64,000 nucleotides of DNA from Eupeodes corollae (taxonomy: Eukaryota; Arthropoda; Insecta; Diptera; Syrphidae). The stretch spans positions 267,148,572 through 267,212,571 of the forward strand of contig NC_079147.1 of NCBI RefSeq assembly GCF_945859685.1. The letters run 5' to 3'. Within the stretch, counting starts at the first letter, position 1. The number at the start of each line of letters is the position of its first letter. This document shows positions 44,950-55,825 of the stretch, one piece after another. The notes beneath the pieces were generated by a model. It was not told where the DNA came from and searched no databases. It saw only the letters and a list, made by a program, of their open reading frames with translations. The translations under genes were made by a program, and so were the position numbers.

Positions 44950-45027
44950 ACTGATGCCTTAACAATCTCATGCACTGTCTTTTATACAGAATTTAAATCC
45001 CTTATCAGTTGTCTTAAAAAATTCCCC
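44950..45027 (-). promoter_or_regulatory. Gene C core promoter and kappaB/GATA sites
   Basis: On the minus strand: GGGGAATTTT (45018-45027), GATA as CTGATAAGGG (45003-45006 core), TATAAAA (44980-44986), and TCAGT initiator (44950-44954), 34 bp from TATA. A second half-like GGGATTTAAA overlaps the GATA site. The leader is ~58 nt. The segmental duplication begins only ~110 bp further upstream. Confidence 0.8.
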
Positions 45028-45652
45028 GAGATGAATGATGAGCATTATTTGAGAAATTGATATTTGTTCAGGTTTAATAATATATAAACCATATGGGATT
45101 CCCATTAGAATTAACAAACAAAAATAAGTAAATAGACTCTTAAAAATATTCCTGATAAAAGGTTGCAAAAGTATAAAATTAGACAATAAAGAACGGAATG
45201 GTATCTGCCGAATTCTAGTAAGGAGCGGAAGTATGGAAAAGATTAAGACTTTAAGGCATTAACCAAAATTCGAACATAGAATTAGAGTGTTAAAAGCTAA
45301 TAAACAGATAAGTTTTATAGGTTGAAGCGATATTTTAGATTTATCAATTTTATAGGCCGTATTTTATTATCTCTTCTTATAATATTTATACTCCTTTACT
45401 AAAGTTAGGAATGTTTGACGTAATATTATCCAAGGGCTAGGGTGATAAATGTAAAATCAGATTTTGTATATTAAATTCAGCTTCCTAATGCTTACTATTT
45501 AAAACATTCTCATAAACATTATTTCTGTGCTAAAAAAGGCAAAGGCTCTTAAGCCGATTTAAATGGTTCTAGCTTCTTTTATATATTCTATACATAAAAC
45601 ATTTTTCTTTTTTACTCTCGTTGATAACTCGTTGAAAACAAGAAAGTAATGA

Positions 45653-45698
45653 CCTTTTGTAAAATAGCTTAAGTTTAGTTTGTAGGTTTTACAAAAGG
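45653..45698. repeat. Perfect 12-bp hairpin, conserved in both duplicates
   Basis: CCTTTTGTAAAA (45653-45664) pairs with TTTTACAAAAGG (45687-45698) across a 22-nt loop. Copy 2 has the same stem at 57901-57912 and 57935-57946. Confidence 0.8.
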
Positions 45699-46157
45699 TA
45701 AAACAATTTAGTAGATGATGATTCGTATTATGCATCAATTCAATAATAGCCAGAAATGATTTTGGTAAAATATCTTAAGAAGTTTTTATGTTCGATATTA
45801 ATTAAAAACGTAAGATCGCTTATGCCAACCTTAGATGTTTTACCACAAACATTTTTTAGTTTTACAAGTCTTATATTAACTCCAAATGTTTTACCATATT
45901 GCTTAGATAAACAAATAAAACACATAAACAATTAAACCGAGCTAAGATGTTGTAAAACATTAAGATACTTTACCGTCTGCAAGTGAACTGTAAATCACTT
46001 AAATATTTGTTCTTTTTTTTCAGAGATCTTAAACGTGCATTTGCAAGTTTCTTAAAAAGAATCTAACCAGTTCTTTTTTCCGATTATTTATCTCTGACTT
46101 AGAACTAGAGATAAGTCTTAAAACTTAAATGTTATTGTTTTTTTTTTGTCACTAGAC

Positions 46158-46404
46158 ATGAATCTTTACACTGTAAGTCATGAAACCAATGTTGAAGATC
46201 CAGAAAATATTTCAAGCACAAGTCGATGTTTTGCTTTCTATTGAGAAGTCGACAATCAATACAGCTCAAAATGACCTTCAGAGTTCAAATAATGATGAAT
46301 CTTATGACGTTTTGAGCGCGGACAATGAATACAACGATTTTGATTTCTATGACACTATCCAAGTTTCCGCTTGCCCTCAAGAATCTCTTCGGATAGTGAG
46401 TTAA
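46158..46404 (+). pseudogene. Small acidic reading frame in duplication copy 1
   Basis: ATG at 46158 begins MNLYTVSHETNVEDPENISS. The frame breaks near 46230, where an extra T is present relative to copy 2. The downstream frame continues with KSTINTAQNDLQSSNNDESY and an Asp-rich EYNDFDFYDTIQV, stopping at 46404. Copy 2 (60830-61070) lacks this break but has another. A possible splice acceptor (TTTTTTTTCAG) lies at 46012-46022. Family not recognised; could be a gene or a transposon ORF. Confidence 0.35.
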
Positions 46405-46491
46405 GTAAAGAATAGAAGATTCCGGGCGATTTTGGAGACACCCTTTACTATGTGATGAAAAAAGTCTCAAAGTCAGAAATATTATGAAAAT

Positions 46492-46812
46492 CAAATCAAA
46501 ATCAAATGGGGTGGCGCAACAGTCCGTTGTGAACCAGGGCCTAGTGACTTACAACTCTCAACCATTCCTGTGTGCGAGTACTGTTGTCAGGAATGGAAGG
46601 GACCTACAATTTTAGGCCGAATCCGAACGGCTAGTTTGAGAAAGCACTTTTTCATGACAAGAATTACTCCTGAAGGATTTGTCAATTCCTCGCAAGAGGC
46701 AATACCAGCGAAAATTAATTTTTTTTTAAATTAAGGTGGCACAGGCAGGGATTGAACCCAAGACCCCTTGCATGACAGTCCAACGCACTAACCATCATGC
46801 CACGGGTACTAC
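46492..46812 (-). mobile_element. tRNA-derived SINE, copy 3, with empty site in the duplicate
   Basis: Flanked by AAAT (46488-46491 and 46813-46816). The paralogous site in copy 2 (61153-61162) reads ATGAAAATACTGG without the SINE. Minus strand: GTAGTACCCGTGGCATGATG, GGGTTCAATCCCTGCC, a ~45 bp A/T-rich spacer, the conserved body, CGGACTGTTGCGCCACCCC, and a short A-rich TGATTTGATT-like tail. Confidence 0.93.
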
Positions 46813-47101
46813 AAATACTGGTTTATAATATTTCAATAGTTCAGGAAAGCGTATACAAAAAAAGTGGTTAGGAGTAAGGTAATAATAACCCTGTCGAACG
46901 AAATATGGTGAAACGATTTCATATTTTCGAACATTATTGGAAGCTTGGAAGCTACAAAATGCAAATGCAAGTCGTTGTTTCAAAAAAGAACTTTTTTTTT
47001 TAAACTTATGGCCAAAGGATTAAAGTTTGTCAAAAATGTTTTACGTTTTGAAATTGTACGAGACGTAGCAGTTTATTAAAACTGTTGTGTAAAAAAACAC
47101 T

Positions 47102-47201
47102 CGAGTCTCCTGCGTCATCAATTTTTTTCCAGACAAGCGAAATCGTAAGGCACCTCCTAATACAATGAATAGTCTCCTGCGTCATCAATTTTTTTCCATA
47201 T
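47102..47201. repeat. Duplicated ~31-bp block
   Basis: AGTCTCCTGCGTCATCAATT followed by TTTTTCC occurs at ~47103-47133 and ~47170-47201. Copy 2 of the segmental duplication has it once (61510) and lacks the following ~290 bp. Confidence 0.8.
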
Positions 47202-47479
47202 ACAATGAAGAGATAATGAAATTTAAAGCTTTCCAGCATTCGACTTTTATTATACACTAAAACAGACTGCTCAGAAATTCCTTCACGCAGGCTTATCGAT
47301 TTCTAAAATGTATCATTTATATGTAGAGGAATTTGGAGGATCTGTTTCTATAACAACATATTCTAACATTTTCAAAACAATGAATATAAAGTTTAAAAAA
47401 CAATGTTATTGAACAGATTAAGTTCAAGCATGGAATAACATCAAAACAAATGCTGATGAATCAAAAAATATGATAAAAT

Positions 47480-47800
47480 TAGGTTTTGTGTAAAAAAGAT
47501 CAACCGCTACAAATCTCCTTACATTCTCAAACATATGTATGTTCAAACGCTTTAGAACAAGGTTATGAAGTTGACTGTGTATACACTGTCTTTTCTAAAG
47601 CTTTTGACCAACTTAGTCAAGGTATTATTTTATTTAAACTTATAGCTCTTGGTTTTGCACCATTTTTCTTAGCTTGGAACAAGCCATATCCTGAAACCAG
47701 ATCTTATGAGGTAAAAGTTAGAAATTTTCATTCTAAACCATTTGTTCTCAATCTGGTGTTCCCCAGGGAAGCCATCTTAGCCCTTTTCTGTTCATCCTGT
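47480..47800 (+). mobile_element. Jockey-like RT fragment (duplication copy 1)
   Basis: Open frame 47486-47869 with YEVDCVYTVFSKAFDQLSQG (first catalytic Asp changed in VYTVFSKAF) and VRNFHSKPFVLNLVFPREAI. Counterpart in copy 2 at 61610-61900, with YTDFSKAFDQ intact. Same family as 4560-5065. It is interrupted at ~47800 by a minus-strand LINE end. Confidence 0.65.
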
Positions 47801-47804
47801 GTAT

Positions 47805-48135
47805 TTATTTATTATTTATTTAATTATATTTATTGCAATATAAAATTACAATTAATAGTTAAAATATGAAGGTGTTAACAATAGAGCCATCAACCTTCGC
47901 ATGGTATACAATGTGTTAAATTAGCTTTTTTTTATGATTAAATTGATACATGACTTTTTTTTAATTTTGCATAACATATTTGTTATCTTTAGGAATTCTA
48001 AGATTTCAGTACAGTTTTAATGATATTTTATTAAATCTGTCCGGCTGATCCTATGGTCGGCTAGTTGGAGGCTTGGACGTTCAATAAGTGTTCTATTGTC
48101 ATTTTTTGTAGGTTGTTGCAGAATAAACAGAAGTT
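47805..48135 (-). mobile_element. LINE 3' end with Cys/His motif
   Basis: In the minus-strand reading of copy 2 (61905-62095) CLFCKNPQKMPIEHLLNVCP gives the C-terminal C-x2-C...H...C motif of some LINE ORF2 proteins, followed by stop and an (AAAT)n-like tail (AT run at 47805-47830). In copy 1 about 150 bp (47893-48047) interrupt it. Confidence 0.55.
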
Positions 48136-48136
48136 T

Positions 48137-50002
48137 GTTATTATTATTATTATTCCAAGCTTTATTCACTCATTGATACTTTAAAATTTACAATAATTTT
48201 ATAATTATCATTTGATTGAACATATTTACATTACATTTAAATAGCTATGTGTACGTAAAATTAATTAAATTACAAGAAACAAATAATTCAATCAAGGATT
48301 AAAACCAATTTAAATATATACATTATTTGAAAAGGGAGGTATAATTTTAGGTTATCTGAGCATAAGCCTCCCCCAGACTTCTCCATCTTCTTCTATCTAG
48401 TGCTTCTCTCCAAAAAAGTGGGCATATTTTTCGGATGTCATCCTTCCAGCGTTTATGTTGTCCACCTACGCTTCTTTTGCTTTCTAAGGGTATCCATTCG
48501 GTTACTAATTTTGTCCATCGATTATCAGGTGTACGTATTACATGTCCTGCCCATTCCCATTTGAGTTTCTTAAGCCTGTGTCTAACGTCTTCAAAATTAG
48601 TTTGACTTCTTATATTCTGATGGTTAATTTGCTGGGCAATATGAACGTTCAAAATAGCTCTCTTCATTGCTCTCTGACATGATTGGAGTTTTATTTCAGT
48701 GTTTTTCGTGACTTGCCAAGTTTGGCACCCATAGGTGAGGACTGGAAGAACTGTTGAGTCAAACACATATTTCCTTGTTTTATTCGAAATATTCAATGTA
48801 AGAAGATGCTTAACGTTCCAGAACTGCCTCCAAGCGTTCGTCATTCGCTGCTCTATATACTTTTTTTCTTTTTCTTTGAATGAGATAATCTGACCAAGGT
48901 ATGTGTAGTCTTCAAAGTATTCTAATATATTGTTATTAACACTAACTGGATCAGAAGCACCATTTGTCATAATTTTAGTTTTCTGTTGATTTGTTGACAA
49001 CCCAATATTTCCGGATTCCGAGCACAGTTCGTTTAGCATCGTTTGAAGTTCTTCACTGCTGTTTGCGATAATTATAATGTCATCGGCAAATCGGAGGTTT
49101 GAGAGACAATTGCCATTTATCTTCAATCCTTTGTCTTCCCAGTCCAGCTTTCTAAATACTCCCTCTAAGGCTGCGGAAAAGAGTGCTGGTGAAATTGGAT
49201 CTCCTTGCCTTACACCTCGCGATAAAATCTGGTCCGATTCATTCCGTTTTTATGTGGGATGTGCTCCTGTCATCCATTTTCTTTAGGATTCGAATTATTT
49301 TTTCGTCTACACCTTGATTGAGAAGCGCCTTTCGAATAAATCTCTGCTCTTCTGTGTCAAACGCTTTTGGAAAATCGATAAAGGCAAAGTATATTGTGAT
49401 GTTATACTCTTACATTTTTCTATTATTTGATTAACGGTTTGTAGATGATCTATTGTCGAAAAACCTGATCTAAGACCGGCTTGTTCAAAAGGTTGATTTA
49501 AATTAAGAGTGGTTTTCATTCTCTCAAATAAACACTTCGCAAAAACCTTGTATATCGATGATATGCTTATCGGGCGATAATTGTTGATATCGTCCCTGTT
49601 CCCTTTTTTATGTATGAGAATTATTTCCGATTTCGTCTGGTCAATGAAAAGTTACCGAACTTTAGGTATTCAGCTAATATCCCATAGTTTCCTTTGCTTT
49701 TTTCATTCTTTAAACTATTCGCTCTATTTCACTTTTAAAAATGGTGGAAAATCTTCTTCCTGGTTTTGTCGCTCTAGAAATATATCATCAGTGTCTATTA
49801 TGCGTGTTTTGTATAGATCAATGTAAAAGTTTGTAGCTATTTGGGTCATATTCTTCCTTTCGTGAATTCTTTTACCATTATCCGCCATTGCTGTTATCCA
49901 CTCTTTATAATCTTGGATTGCATTCTTTGCCTTTTTTATTGATCTCGTTTTTTCGATTACTGTCTTTAAGAGGTTGTCATTGAATTTTTGGATGTCTTCT
50001 TG
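48137..50002 (-). mobile_element. RTE-clade LINE 2 in duplication copy 1
   Basis: Minus strand: a linker (49724-50002), RT N-terminal blocks with FEQAGLRSGFSTIDHLQTVN (49307-49519), the catalytic and C-terminal frame 48347-49126, and a 3' end in (AAT)n at 48137-48152. A 5' truncation coincides with the end of the segmental duplication at 50002. A different family from the GTAA-tailed RTE-like element at 30305. Confidence 0.85.
48347..49126 (-). pseudogene. RT catalytic and C-terminal domain of RTE LINE 2
   Basis: 259 codons open: CLSNLRFADDIIIIANSSEE (FADD active site), NQQKTKIMTNG, the thumb with NISNKTRKYVFDSTVLPVL and TYGCQTW, RAILNVHIAQQINHQNIRSQ, and the typical RTE ending WEWAGHVIRTPDNRWTKLV, KRWKDDIRKI and RRRWRSLGEAYAQ. 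Intact over this stretch, but earlier RT blocks (49140-49560) are in other frames and the endonuclease is missing. Confidence 0.85.
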
Positions 50003-50955
50003 TCTACTTTTTACATATAGCATGAAGGTAGGACATGGTAGCAATAAAATATCTACTTGTCTCTTTTAACAACTTAAGCAGTGACCGGGAAGTTGCAAGG
50101 ATATTGTATTTGTTTGTTTGCAACAATCTTATTCATATTCAAACGAGTCTCACATTGAGGTAGTTGACCATAAGTTTTCAATTCCAAGTCACACCCATAT
50201 GTCTATCGAGAAAAATAAAAATAAAATATCTAATGATATTCACCATTATCGTGATTGGTACCAACTTGTTTGATCAGTAGGTTTTTACAAACCATTTATT
50301 GTCAAAGAAATGAATAGAGACAAGTTTTATATGGATTTCTCAATAGTTTCAAAGAAACCATTTACATGACAAAAAATCGATGGAAGTGGACAAACATTTG
50401 GCAAAATGTGAATTGAGTGAGATATGACAAACAAAGTTGGAGAAGTACTTTTTAAAAGTTCCCTTTCGGAATATGCATCATTTAAAAAAATAAATTTGCG
50501 TGGTCAAGGTACATACATATGTGTATTAATTGTTCTACCATCCAATGTTGCTATTTGCAACAGACAGAACAGAACAACTCAAAATTAGCAGGCAGAAAAA
50601 GAAAGATTTGAGAGATCTTTTTTCACTAATAGACACAAATTAACATCAATTTTATCTAAATTGAATTCCCGAAAACATACCAAATTTTCATCCTGACTTC
50701 ACCGAAAATTCAGACAATAATGGGCAGTTTCAAGGCTACATAAAGGACATCATTTACAGTCAGCTTCATTCTTTGAACGTTCATTTTGACCAAAACAACT
50801 AGTTAGTTTGTCAAGTGTCATGAATTTGAAATTCAGAACTTTACTTCGTAAACTTTTACTTTAAGTTCATAGTACAAAAAGTACCAACGGAATTATTGCT
50901 ACAAGTCCATCACAGTTTGTATTTTGTATTGCAAAAAAGTTGGTTTGGGTTCGAA
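50003..50955. other. No recognisable gene
   Basis: AT-rich sequence between the duplication edge and the ACTGTAT array. No motif seen. Confidence 0.5.
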
Positions 50956-50959
50956 ATCC

Positions 50960-51055
50960 TGTATGGATCATAATACTGTATTCAAAATACTGTATCTCAA
51001 AAAAATGTATTTCAAAATACTGTATGTACAAAATACTGTATGATCTGTAATCGTT
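50960..51055. repeat. ACTGTAT-type array left of Helitron 2
   Basis: Repeated CAAAATACTGTAT and related units. Helitron 2 lies 40 bp to the right, and the array resumes on its other side at 54740, so the Helitron inserted into or next to this tract. Confidence 0.7.
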
Positions 51056-51499
51056 TTGATAATGTAAAAAAGTGCGCACTTTTTTATATTGTACTAGCAG
51101 ACCCGCCCACGCGTTGCTGTGGCTGAGTAATTAAGGAAGGACTTAGTAGACAAAATTGAACACTAATTTACATAACATCTTTAATTGTATTTTATTAATA
51201 AATACTATGATTAACATAAATTAAATTAAATCACAGTTAAAGTTTACTGAAGTGCCAATCGATGAACAATATTTTTGGTCAGCCTGTCTTTTGTCAACAC
51301 AAATAAGCTCGATGGTCTCCCTACACGTGAACAGACCACGTATAATTGCCCATGAGAGAAACGTGGATTCTCTAAGTCTAAGCCGCAAATAGACATTGTT
51401 TGTCCTTGTAATCTGACGGTATCATTGGAATGCGTGGTAATAGAACGATTTCTCCTTTAAACTTTCTTGCCAAAATAGTTGCTTCGGGAACATTTCCAG

Positions 51500-54337
51500 T
51501 GATTTTTTTGATTACCAAACGTGTACCGTTGCATAGTTTAGGGGGTTCAAATTACGCAGAAGAATAATCGGTGATCCAATTTTTAACCGAAGATTGTGTG
51601 GTTGCATTCGTGATATGGCTAAAGAATTCAAAAATTCAATTGGAAAATTCACTGCCTCGTCTTCACCGACATTAGCGTCGATTGACTTAAACGACATTAT
51701 ATCGCCTGGTAATAATTGTTGTATCTGGTAGTTAATTAGATCTGCATCAACATTTTTGCTGCCAAAATAGCACGATTACTGAGCCAATTGTGATTTAAAT
51801 AGTTATTTATTATATCTGGGAAGACACTCTCGATCAGACTATTTTTAGTTTCAACAACAGTACAGGAATTGTCTGGGAATCTTATGCATTGGGTATCTTG
51901 ATTAAATTCCACTTCACCGTTTCCAATATCTAATAGTTGCTGAGAAAATACTCGTACTGTCAGATCATTTTGGAGTTGTACACGCATGTTAACCTTATTG
52001 TTTCGACGTTTCTCCATAAAAATTATTGTTTTAAACATGCATTGATTTCATCAGCAAAAGTAAAGCAAGGAATCACTGGCAATGTTTGCCGAAAATCACC
52101 AGGTAATAATAGAATAGCTCCACCAAAAAGGCTGTCAAATCCTGCAAAGTCCTATTTAATGCTTCGAGTGAATGTTTATGAGCCATGGTACACTCATCCA
52201 AAATTATAATTGAACTCCTTTGTAACACTGTAGCCATTACATAGCATTTGGATTTTTATGGACATCTAGTGATAACATAAAAGCAGAATGTGCTGTTCGA
52301 CCACCATCTATAACAAAGTAGCAGCTTTGCCTGATGATGCAATTGCTAATTCAATTTTTTTTTGTGACCGTACTTTCGCAAGGATCAACGATATCAAAAA
52401 TGTTTTACCGGTTCCACCTGTTGCATCCAAGAAAAAGAAACCAATTTGTTTAGCATCAACAGCCAACATAATCCGATTGTATACATTTTATTGTTTGTCA
52501 GCTAATAATGGTTTATTATTAGCAACAATTGTAGCTAAATCAAGATTATTAAATTGTTCTTCTCGCTGCAAATCGCTAGTCCATAGCTGGACTTTTAGGT
52601 GATGGGATACCATAATGACTAAGTGATGAATTTGAGATCATAATACATAAGTTTTCAGTTAATATCAGTGCTTCATTATACATATCTGGTGATAAATCTA
52701 GATTTGGACATTGGTTTGTTTGTTTAAGTCGGTATAGTATATCTTCAGTCATGTAGTTTTTATATTTTTCCCACAGTATAGATGACTGTGTTGAAAACAT
52801 GTCATCAAGATGATGGCAAATAGTTGACGAATACAACTTGGCGAGGACGTTAAAGCTGCATCAGCAAGTGTCAGATCCCAATGATTGTCATCTTCTAAAA
52901 GTTGCAACTCACGACATGTATCTTGATACGTACTGAACACTCGACCATTAACTTTTCGTAAAAATTGGAAAAAGATTGGTCCAGGAACATTAACCAACAA
53001 CAAACGAACACAACTTGGCGAGGACGTTAAAGCTGCATCAGCAAGTGTCAGATCCCAATGATTGTCATCTTCTAAAAGTTGCAACTCACGACATTCATCT
53101 TGATACGTACTGAACACTCGACCATTAACTTTTCGTAAACATTGGAAAGAGATTGGTCCAGGAACATTAACCAACAACAAACGCAAAAAGAAGCATTCAC
53201 TTTGTTTTAGAATAACTGCACTGCCGATTTCATTGGTGTTTAAGTTTCCATCGATGTTTCCAACAACAGCATCTCGTAAGTGGATGTGTTCCTCTGATCG
53301 TAATTTAGCTACAACGTATTGATGATACAACTGACGATATCGAAGAATATAATTGTCCTGATTATGTCTTATCATTAATCGATGCGCGTAGTAATTCATC
53401 GAACTAACTTTTTTTGATTGGATCACACGGTTTAATATTCATCATCATGTGATATTCATCTTGTCCTTGACAGAATATCAGAGCTGGAGTGCATCGAACA
53501 AACGGTGTATATCTGAAATTCTACTTACTGTATTATCTCGGTGTGTAATTTTAATAGATCTGTTGTAAACTGGATCACCGACCATAATAATAGCAACTTC
53601 ATCTACGGTTGGCGCATTGAATCTACCAGCGTGCTCTCCCGATGGTACTTTGGCAGCTTTGATAACAATTTAATAATTGTCATTTTTCAATTGTTGTGAT
53701 ACTCTTTTGAACGGTTGAACCAGATGATAACGGTTCTCTAAAAATATTTCCAACAAAACTACAATTGCACTCTCTTCTGGCTTGTTCAATAAAACTATAC
53801 TGGCATCGAGTTGTCACACGTTCTTCACAACTGCCCATGAAGTAGATTTGGAGAAATTTTGGATCTTCATTTGGCATTGGCATCAATGATCCAATTTTAT
53901 GTATTTTAAATGTTGTTTCAAAATTACGACCATCAGATGAAAGATCGCAAATTGTAGATGCTCCAAATGATGTCATTTGAAAGCAAGAATTAAACTTTCG
54001 TGTCTTACGCAAAAATAATTTTGAATCATTTCAAATGCCAGAAAGTAGTGATTTCAAGGGTTCAGGTGGAGTAGGCAGTAATGGCAATACGGATGCACAA
54101 CACATTCCAGGTGTTTCATTGCGGAATTTTAACGCTCGTTCTTGTTCTTGATAAAAAGTCTTATAGATGATTATCATGCTGTTGCATTGATGCATGTGCA
54201 CGAATATCTGCTATATGGATTCTTTGAGCTGCATTTCTTTCTTCTCTTTACTCAACTGATTCGTGTGCTCTTTCAAGACGTCGATGTCGAGCTTTTTTGC
54301 TACGGGCATTGTATAGGTTAGATTTTTTTGGTGGCAT
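51500..54337 (-). pseudogene. Helitron 2 Rep/helicase protein, broken
   Basis: Order: MPPKKSNLYNARSKKARHRR (54337 down), CFQMTSFGASTICD and YFMGSCEERVTTRC (53680-54012), YHQYVVAKLRSEEHIHLRDA (53290-53350), a junction NEIGSAVILKQSECFFLRLL (~53190-53240), two copies of a conserved block, LWEKYKNYMTEDILYR (~52710-52760), DATGGTGKTFLISLILAK (Walker A, ~52380-52440), and ERAILAAK-like and EFLNSLAISRMQPHNLRLKI (51512-51700). In complete Helitrons the HUH nuclease lies between VIL and the LRLLL block; here that stretch is deleted. Frameshifts occur throughout the helicase. Confidence 0.82.
52834..53183. repeat. 177-bp in-frame tandem duplication in Helitron 2
   Basis: 52834-53006 and 53011-53183 are near-identical; offset 177 bp (59 codons). 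Each encodes, on the minus strand, LLLVNVPGPI, KVNGRVFSTYQD and CRELQLLEDDNHWDLTLADA. The surrounding frame (52749-53426) stays open through both. Confidence 0.92.
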
Positions 54338-54739
54338 TGTACTGAGAATAGGTATTGTTAGTTAAAATTCAATCAAAATAAAAAAAAAATTATACAATTT
54401 TGCAGTCAAAATAAAACTGTTTAAAAATATTGATTGGTGAAATATTCGTCTCCTTGAAGAACAAAAACAGAGTAATACAAATTTTATTTCAAAGTAAAAA
54501 TATATTTCAGAAAACATAATGATCATATATAATTAGAACAGTAGATTTTATATAAAGTATTTGTCATTTGCAACATATATTTAAACAATTTAGACCATTA
54601 CTCGAAATATAAACTATCCTATATCTTAAGTTAGACCAAATTACACATAAAATGCCAACTTTCATCGAAATCGGTTGACTTGGTGAAGAGTTCACTGGGA
54701 ACATACATATGACACTGGATTTTTATATATTAAGATTGG

Positions 54740-54838
54740 CACAGTATTATCAGATACAGTATTTTGACAACACAGCATTTTGAGATACAGTATTTTAACC
54801 ATACAGTATTATAAATATAAAGTATCAAACAGTATGAT
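54740..54838. repeat. ACTGTAT-type array right of Helitron 2
   Basis: Reverse-orientation units ATACAGTATTTTGA and similar. It resumes at 55783-55822 after a LINE insertion. Confidence 0.7.
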
Positions 54839-54839
54839 A

Positions 54840-55775
54840 AAGTTGGTTCTGGGATCTTTTCTGAGTCCCTAAATGTAGCCAAATCCATTAGGCTTCCTGA
54901 CTTTGCTAACGTTTTTCAGGCTGAACTGCTGGCAATAAGGGAGGCATGTAAGATACTTAAACAAAACCCAAACCAAAACCGAAATGTGGCTATCTTTACA
55001 GACAGTCAGGCAGCTGTCAAAGCCATTTACTCGGCCATATCCTCATCTAAATTGGTCCAGCAATGTCTCGATGAGCATGCGAACCTGAATATTAACCTCG
55101 GTGTCACCCTGATCTGGATTCCGAATCATAGTGGTATCGTGGGAAATGAAGGAGCTGACGAGCTAGCCAGGCAAGGATCGGCCCTTCATAGCTCACTTGC
55201 GCAAATGGTTAACATTTCTCTTGGTGCTATGAGAGTAAAATCTTTTCTATCTACCAAACTGAATCAAACCGAAGGTGGAGCAATTTACCCAACTGCATTA
55301 TATCTGGGAAGATATGGCCCACCTATAACAAAACCCGTACAAACGATATTCTATGCAGGCCAAGGCAAGACATAGCCAGGATTGTTGCGGTTTGTACCGG
55401 ACATTGGCCTATAGGAATTCATGCAGAGAAGTTGGGTATCTCTTACAACACCTTTTGCCGTAGCTGTAGTGACCAAAGAGAAAGTGAAACCATAATCCAT
55501 TTCCTCTGCAAATGTCCTGCTTTGGCAAACACCAGAATTAAATGCTTTGGAAAAGCATTCTTTCAAGAACTTGATGAGCTATCTGAGACAAAGTTTAGAG
55601 ACCTAATTTTTTTTCTCAATGCGACAAAATGGCTCTAACATAATCGCTATGAAGCTTCTCTATCAATCTATCCCTTTCAATCAAAGGTCAAACGAGTTTT
55701 TGGTATCAAAACAGCGCACTACAGCGCTAATTGGATCTCAGGCTAGGTTGCCTTGAGATCGCCATTTCTACCTAC
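54840..55775 (+). mobile_element. LOA-like LINE 3' fragment with RNase H
   Basis: Plus strand: RNase H block (54870-55200) with FQAELLAIREACKIL, VAIFTDSQAAVKAI and LIWIPNHSGIVGNEGADELA, the E-D-D residues of RNase H. This is followed by a C-terminal block with FCRSCSDQRESETIIHFLCK (55450-55520, Cys/His motif) ending at 55637. The 3' end CATTTCTACCTACC is near 55765. RNase H plus this tail suits the LOA/I group. Frameshift near 55290. The RT is missing. Confidence 0.78.
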
Positions 55776-55782
55776 CATGATA

Positions 55783-55822
55783 CAGAATTTTAACCATACA
55801 GTATTTTAAAATACAGCATTTC
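55783..55822. repeat. ACTGTAT-type array, third piece
   Basis: GATACAGAATTTTAACCATA followed by CAGTATTTTAAAATACAGCA-type units. The same phrase TTTTAACCATACAGTATT occurs on the other side of the LINE at ~54796, so the LINE probably split the tract. Confidence 0.65.
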
Positions 55823-55825
55823 GAC

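Larger units (their letters stand above)
45139..50002. repeat. Segmental duplication, copy 1
   Basis: Collinear and near-identical with 57376-63906. Homology starts at CTTAAAAATATTCCTGATAA (45139; 57376) and ends at GATGTCTTCTTG (50002; 63906). Copy 1 alone carries the SINE 46492-46812 and about 290 bp at 47133-47420. Copy 2 alone carries the Jockey insertion 58297-60709. Between insertions the two differ by scattered substitutions and small indels. Confidence 0.92.
51094..54735 (-). mobile_element. Helitron 2 with both termini, Rep domain deleted
   Basis: Minus strand: 5' TC (TCTTAATATATAAAAATCC at 54735) next to A, and 3' CTAG (51094-51097) next to T, with GC-rich CCAC...GTGG hairpin-like sequence just inside. 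Insertion between A and T without target duplication is the Helitron rule. It contains a start MPPKKSNLYNARSKK at 54337, Helitron N-terminal pieces, and a Pif1-like helicase with Walker A GGTGKT. The HUH endonuclease core is missing. Confidence 0.88.

Noticed and set aside
49077..49286. Plus-strand open frame also present at 62976
   Set aside because: Antisense of the RTE LINE 2 RT; it is present twice only because the segment is duplicated.
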